64,000 nt of DNA from Gracilaria gracilis (lineage: Eukaryota; Rhodophyta; Florideophyceae; Gracilariales; Gracilariaceae), in assembly GCA_030374805.1 (NCBI GenBank), contig JARGSG010000024.1:124001-188000 (forward strand). Direction: 5' to 3'. The translations under genes were made by a program, and so were the position numbers. The notes under the pieces were generated by a model. That model did not search any database, was not told the origin of the DNA, and saw only the letters and a program-made list of their open reading frames with translations. This document shows, in pieces, positions 59,026-64,000 of this stretch. Numbering within the stretch: position 1 is the first letter of the stretch; every line of letters begins with the position of its first letter.

Positions 59026-60780
59026 CTTAAATCACCTATTTTATGCCAAGTTCCAATACACGTCCAGCTGCAACTGTCCTGAACAGTTGGGAATGAAATG
59101 GGAAATATGTCCACTATTCAATAGTAGACGATGACTGCTACCAAATCACTTCGACGACCAGCTTCGTTGTGGAAACCTCCCCTGGGTTAACTTCGAATGG
59201 CGGCGCTGCCGAGGGTGTGGTGCGTTATGTGGAAGCTCCGATGAAGAAAACTCGAGTAAGGAGGTATCTGGAGACACTCCAGACAAGGAAGACACTGGTA
59301 GCGTGGTTCCACTCTCTACAGGATCTACCATACATTGGTGCTTTCCGTGACACAACACCTTCCGTGGCCCCGCAGTTCTTATGCTGGAAACAGCATGGCT
59401 ATGGCTTACGACCAGACCGTTGAGACGCAATTTGTGTGTTGCAAAATTGCCAACTCTGCTACCAACTTCGCGCTTCCAGTGGTTCTTGTCAAGCAATTGG
59501 CAAGTTCTATAGTCAGGACTTCCGGTTTGAGATCATGCGATCTTTTGGTCGGAAAATCGTTTTAGAGTCGGTTCCAGTCCAATGCCCATATGTTCCTACA
59601 CACTTTGTGCAATCCGCTTCACTCTATGTGACGAGGGTCATTGTCAGGGCCTTCAAAGTGCTTGAGCGCCTACCGTATATGAGCGTAATCGCTCATCGTG
59701 CTGGAGAACAGTCAAACCTGCACTTGCAAGGTCCAGATGTGCTACTGAATGAAAAAAGATCAGGTATCAATTGTAGACCCCAGGTGGTCTGGTTGTCGCA
59801 GTGAATTTGCTTCACGAGAAAGTTACAGATCCTGCTCTGCTTCCCGTTCGTGGGCTAATTTTGCAAGAGACCGCTCCGAGAGAAGTTCAGTCGGCTGATC
59901 CTAAAGACATCGACTACGATGGCATTAGTTTCTGCCTTGTGCTATAAGCTGCGACGACGACGGCCGACGAGCTCATTTTTACGACGATGATTCCGAAAGT
60001 AAAGCAACGCTCTTTGCTCATGTGCTTATCAAACCTGTGTCTCATGCAGACCATTGAGCGCTGCAGAGAGTATGGGGACGGACAATGTTCGATACTTCGG
60101 TGGACATGAACCGTGGTCTGGCACGAAGATTGCATTGAAGGGGGAGTAACTTAGTTACTGTACTGCTTTGGCTTTGTTTTTCATGTGCATTACGGTGTAC
60201 TACAACCGTTGTATCTAGCTATGTAGAGAGTCTAGTTTCTAGACTTTACAATGTAGATGGAGCCGAGAAAGTCTTTGTAAAGCATTTCTCATCCTAAGAG
60301 GGCGCCCCATCCGAAGTAAATAAACGTCTCTCTCTCTTGTAAAGTTAGTACGACTGCTTCACGGCTCAGTGGTAACGCAGCGCCAAAAAACAAAGTTCTT
60401 GCTGATGATTCCTTCCAAACGCAGCTTCGCTAGCACCAAACCAATTGATCAGCGCAGCTGTGCTACAAGCTCCAAGCTCTGCAGATCTTTCTGTACAGCT
60501 GTATCGTCACACCCTCTTTTTGTTGTTGTTCTTCTTCTTCTTATTTATGAGCATCGTACGTTGATTTCTCGTACGTCGTGAGGTTCATAATGAACCTCCA
60601 ATACCTACAGCACTTTATCTACGTATCCTAATATAGCTGCTAACTTGAAATGTTCAGTCGTGCTACGATCACTGAGCTACGTAGTTGTTGTGTAAACAAA
60701 GCGCTAGATCTCAAAGGTATTCTCGGTTGCTCTTTTTGTTCATTAGCTGACCTCCCCGTTTCCGCACAAATTCCCACGTC
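59026..60780. other. Region with decayed coding-like stretches
   Basis: Plus-strand frames at 59169-59423, 59335-59565 and 59436-59804 overlap without one long gene, which suggests decay. Near 59815-59935 one frame gives VTDPALLPVRGLILQETAP, faintly like the D-PVRG---AP motif of D-amino-acid-oxidase-type flavoproteins. A TTCTTCTTCTTC run near 60530 may be a reversed LINE tail. None of this is firm. Confidence 0.3.
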
Positions 60781-62215
60781 ATGGTAGACTTCACGAACGT
60801 TGACCCCACGCACCTGAAGCGGAACGAATGGTCGTGGGACACTTGCATTAAGAACGTTTTGCAGGAACTTCAGGCGTTTGTCGTATCTTTCAAACACAAA
60901 AAGATTCTGCTCAAACTGGAAGAAGGCCGCTATGTGCTTCCTGGTCGTCTGTACTCTCGCGCCGATTTTTCATCCGCCTTTGAGCCACTATACATCATAC
61001 CGGATGTACAAGAGATGATCGACTGCGACTCATCGCTCATTTTCCTGCGCCAGCTGTGGAGGAGGGTGAGAACTGTGGTTGTCCACCGCCACCATCGCGA
61101 ATACGAGAAGGTTGTGGTGCTACTAGAATTCACGGACCAAGTGCTTTCAAATGATGGCGTCTTGCCCTCTTCTCATGATGACCAATTATTTCGCTGGATT
61201 CCCGTAGAAGAAGCGAAAGTTTATCATATGATAAATGAAGCGCAAACAACAATTGGGGACGAGATAGAACGCATTGCAGCAGGCATTCAGCCACAAAATC
61301 GACTAACATGGCAGCGTCCGGGATGGTTTGACATGGCTACATCGTGGATGAAACACCAACTTTCAACAATTTGTGACACTTCGCTCACCGACGATATTAT
61401 TCAACTCCGATCCTCACATCTTGGCGTCATTTTGGCAGCGGAAACCACCAAAGGTCATTTTTTCCTCAAGTGTACTAGTGCTGCAAGCAACGACGCTTCC
61501 TTTACGAAAACCCTTGCTTCTTTATCACCGTCTCATGTAAACTCGCCTGTAGCTGTGGATGTGGAAAGGCAACTGCTACTCACAGCCAACTACGGTAAAA
61601 TTTTAGACCCGTGGGACCTGTGCCAAAACGAGACACTTCTTCTTACTTCCAACTATGCACATTTATAAATGGATACAATGGACAGGGTAGAAGAACTTAT
61701 TATCGCTGGGTTTCCAGACATGAGGATTCCAAAACTAGTAGAGCATTTGGTCCTATTGCATAGCTGCTCGTTTTTTTAGTGCACTGGGCAAATTGGACGA
61801 AACGGCTACGATGGGGGTCGAACTCTTCCGAAACAGAAGACAAGAGATTGAGACAGAATTAGCAAAGCTGGAAGCCTCACCGAAACTCGCAGCAACCGTA
61901 ACGCACAACGACTTGTTTAGTTCTAACATTTACTGGAATGATAATGCTGAGAAGTACATGTTTTTTGATTTGGTGGATAGCTACATTAGCTATCCGTTTG
62001 CGTGTGATACGGGAAACATAGACGAGAAGCAGTATTTGAGAGTGGAGTGCAAGGACAGGCGCGACAACGCAAGAGCTCGAAAAGTTTCTATCTCCGGGCT
62101 ACAAGAGTTATCTATTAGCAGTACTTGTGTTACCGTTGCAGGAGGCGCAGAGTATGGAATTTCCAGAGTCGGAACAAAGCCTTCAGGAAGCATGTCGCGC
62201 TCTACAGTTGTTTAA
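60781..62215 (+). pseudogene. Broken kinase-like gene: Nudix-like N-part plus APH-type phosphotransferase
   Basis: The first frame (60781-61668) has an N-terminal part of about 150 residues with a hydrolase-like look. Then comes the junction motif TWQRPGWFDMATSWM, known from proteins that join such a domain to an aminoglycoside-phosphotransferase-like (APH, PF01636 type) kinase. The kinase part gives GVILAAETTKGHFFLKC, VDVERQLLLTANYGKI and, in the second frame (61793 on), the catalytic THNDLFSSNIYW and YMFFDLVDSY (the usual HxDxxxxN and D). An in-frame TAA at 61666-61668 and a shift near the T-run at 61768-61774 split the gene; similarity is continuous across both. The family is common in bacteria, so past transfer is possible. 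Confidence 0.65.
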
Positions 62216-62489
62216 CCATAGCATGCGCTGTTCGAAAGCTCTCGATTAGCTTTCCAAGATCTTCTATGCGAGCTTCTTGAAGAACGATTGGTGACTTTTT
62301 GTCCGGAGACTGTGATCGGCTACGATGTGATGCACGAGCCTCATCTTTCCACCTCGTGTTAAGAGGTTCCGGCATGGGAAAGATGGCCGCGCATTTCTTG
62401 CGTCTGTACTGCACCTCTCTCGCGTTCCGAGCGGACGCGGAGGAGGAAGCTGAGGAACTCTTTCCATTTTTGGAATCACTGCCCTCCAT
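62202..62489 (-). CDS. Small basic protein of unknown function, 95 aa
   Basis: From the ATG at 62487-62489 the frame gives MEGSDSKNGKSSSASSSAS, then a basic middle (VQYRRKKCAAIFPMPEPLN) and a helical end (EARIEDLGKLIESFRTAHAM). A C/T-rich stretch sits directly before this ATG on the minus strand, as for other genes here, which supports it. The family is not recognised. The gene overlaps the end of the broken kinase gene by 14 bp on the opposite strand. It could still be chance. Confidence 0.45.
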   Translation of the reverse strand: MEGSDSKNGKSSSASSSASARNAREVQYRRKKCAAIFPMPEPLNTRWKDEARASHRSRSQSPDKKSPIVLQEARIEDLGKLIESFRTAHAMVKQL

Positions 62490-62652
62490 GTGTTTGTGAA
62501 GCGGAGAGGGAGGGTACGGGGAAGGGAGAAAGAAGTGTGGACTGGGATAGGGAAAGGAACTTGCTTGAATGGGGGCGGCGACGGGTGGAAGGATTGGCGA
62601 AACGCGGCGGGGATGGCGGTTTCCAGTCTGTGTCTGCACGGACACGAAGAAA

Positions 62653-62683
62653 GGAACGAACGAACGAACGAACGAACGAACGA
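62653..62683. repeat. (GAAC)n microsatellite
   Basis: About seven GAAC units in a row, in the upstream region of the small minus-strand gene. Confidence 0.85.
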
Positions 62684-62689
62684 GACCTT

Positions 62690-63770
62690 TATTCGGGAAG
62701 TTGACCGGCGCACAACTGCCTGGAACATGTCAACTTCAAATCTGTCGCCGTAATGTTAATGTGTCGGTTCGTAGACCAACCTTTGCCGCTTGATCTTCCT
62801 TCGCTGATGATCTTCTTCTGGAACGGAACCTATGCTACATCCTGTCATCCGAGAAGGTATGTACCTGAATGAGTTATGGACTTAAAATCTCTATATAATA
62901 TACCATTGTGCTTGCCTTGTTTCTTTTGTTCGTGCTCTTCGTTGGCTTGGCATATCTTACAAATCGTCAGTTACCGGGAACGAAAACCATCAACCCCGTA
63001 AATACAACTGAAAACATCGTCTTGCTAGCAGTGGAGAATAGAGTGAGGAGAAGAACAAGGTTCCAAGTCCACCCACCCATTCAGATAGTGGTCCTCACGT
63101 GAAACTTTCTCCACTTTCCGCTACTGGTGGGGCGCAGATGGAGAAACAGAATTGAAACCAGTGTACAGAGTATGATTCCTCCAGCTTAATTCGGGGTTGA
63201 CGTTTGCAGTAGCTGGTCGCGCCCCTGGACAGAAAAATAACACTGTCGAACGCTGGGGTGAGTTAGAGAAGGAGCCGAATGCAATGGCTGCAAACCGTGC
63301 TGGCCAAACACAGCTGTGGCAATCCATTCTGATGAAATCAGTTCCAACCCTTGTAACTTCGCGCAGTTAAATGTGTAAAACTCTATGGGTGATTCTCTTC
63401 AACAACCTTGTCAAGGCAACGCATGGCTGCACAGCGTAATGCAATCGTTGGCCTGACTGTTTCTGTACTCATATGAATACGATTCCGCATCCCTCAGGTT
63501 TATTTACAGGAACTCCGAAAACCTCATCACCTCACCAACCATGACGGCACTGAAACAAGGGGGTATTGAATCTAGGTTAGCCCGTTTGAGTGTTGGCCTT
63601 TCTGGTGAGAGAGCGTTTCTTTGAGCAGAAACGTTCTGCACCAAGCCATAATTGAGCTAGTGCACTCACAAACATAGAGAGAGAGAATCTATAGGTTAGT
63701 TTTGACTAGGTAATTTAATAAGAACTGACATGTACACTATACGCAGCAGTGCGTATCTACTGTCACAGTT
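62690..63770. other. Intergenic region, no supported gene
   Basis: Short frames only, for example 62908-63102, which begins with a hydrophobic stretch but has no family match. I see no repeat. Confidence 0.4.
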
Positions 63771-64000
63771 CTAGGCCCTCCTTTGAGTAAATGCCGCTGA
63801 GGTAAACGCTGGGGGTCCTCCACCGTTACCAAAAACCAGGCCATTTGAATTCGCTGCTAGAGCGGCAAATCCTGACGCGGAGCCAGCCGATTGTCCGAAC
63901 CCTGTTCCTGTTGCAAGTGCCCCAAACGGAGAAGCACTTGCAGTTCCTGCGGAACTCACGCCAAACCCAAGCATTGAAGCCGACTGCACGGACTGATTCC
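63771..64000 (-). CDS. FG-repeat protein, probably a nucleoporin C-terminus, partial
   Basis: The minus-strand frame is open to the right edge and ends at 63771. Its 76 visible residues are Gly/Ser/Ala-rich with FG and GF units: MLGFGVSSAG, ASPFGALATGTGFGQSAG, SGFAALAANSNGLVFGNGGG and the end TQRRA. This is the composition of FG nucleoporins such as Nup214 or Nup50-type tails, which line the nuclear pore. The remaining gene lies outside the window, so the exact Nup cannot be named. Confidence 0.55.
   Translation of the reverse strand, partial: NQSVQSASMLGFGVSSAGTASASPFGALATGTGFGQSAGSASGFAALAANSNGLVFGNGGGPPAFTSAAFTQRRA

Noticed and set aside
60355-60400. tRNA-like A box (GGCTCAGTGGTAACGC)
   Set aside because: No matching B box (GGTTCGANTCC) or cloverleaf follows within tRNA distance. 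It could be a SINE trace, but support is too weak.

Overview
The window looks like nuclear DNA of a photosynthetic eukaryote with few introns, most likely a red alga of the florideophyte (Chondrus-like) kind. This is inference. The genes are almost all single-exon; one clear intron (83 bp, GT...AG) lies in the ARL5-like gene at the left edge. Plastid-type proteins are present: a TPM-domain protein with a two-part thylakoid leader, a GRXS16-type GIY-YIG/CGFS glutaredoxin and a Deg protease. They sit beside a Tup1 corepressor, a PUFA-type ELO elongase and young Copia elements. Several genes have long C- or C/T-rich tracts just before the ATG. No ribosomal RNA, tRNA or CRISPR was found.

Layout. 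1-9.3 kb is a gene block: ARL5 (partial), SF3A2, a small C2H2 protein, a long coiled-coil/LEA-repeat protein, an ELO elongase and a TPM thylakoid protein. 9.3-18.7 kb is accessory: a decayed Tup1 fragment, then a 7.2 kb Copia retrotransposon with 5-bp target duplications, identical LTRs and a 1.5 kb antisense cargo region between pol and the 3' LTR. 18.7-34.1 kb is a second gene block: a WD-only Tup1 paralogue, condensin-II CAP-D3, full-length TUP1, an unknown gene, TIM23, GRXS16 and Arp4. 34.1-38.4 kb is a repeat island with inverted repeats and a 5'-truncated LINE tail with its own target duplication. 38.4-50.8 kb is a third gene block: a second WD-only Tup1 paralogue, an MLL/Trithorax-type SET protein, a SHAQKYF-type Myb protein, a plastid Deg protease and APC8/CDC23. 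50.9-56.5 kb holds a LINE tail and a second Copia element of 4.9 kb. 57-64 kb holds a secreted LPMO-like protein, more LINE tails, a broken Nudix-like/APH-like kinase gene, a small unknown gene and the end of an FG-nucleoporin-like gene.

Themes. Chromatin and cell-cycle genes are common (CAP-D3, TUP1 and two paralogues, Arp4, SET/PHD, Myb, APC8), but nothing shows that they are co-regulated. The most unusual signals are: (1) the Tup1 family, with one full gene, two WD-only genes and one fossil, all on the minus strand; (2) two Copia elements whose LTR carries the Gag start codon and whose primer site matches the anticodon arm of initiator tRNA; (3) the antisense cysteine-peptidase-like cargo of the first Copia element; (4) a recurring GTACC-GTT-GGTAC inverted repeat outside genes; (5) LINE tails that end in (GAA)n and are flanked by target duplications.
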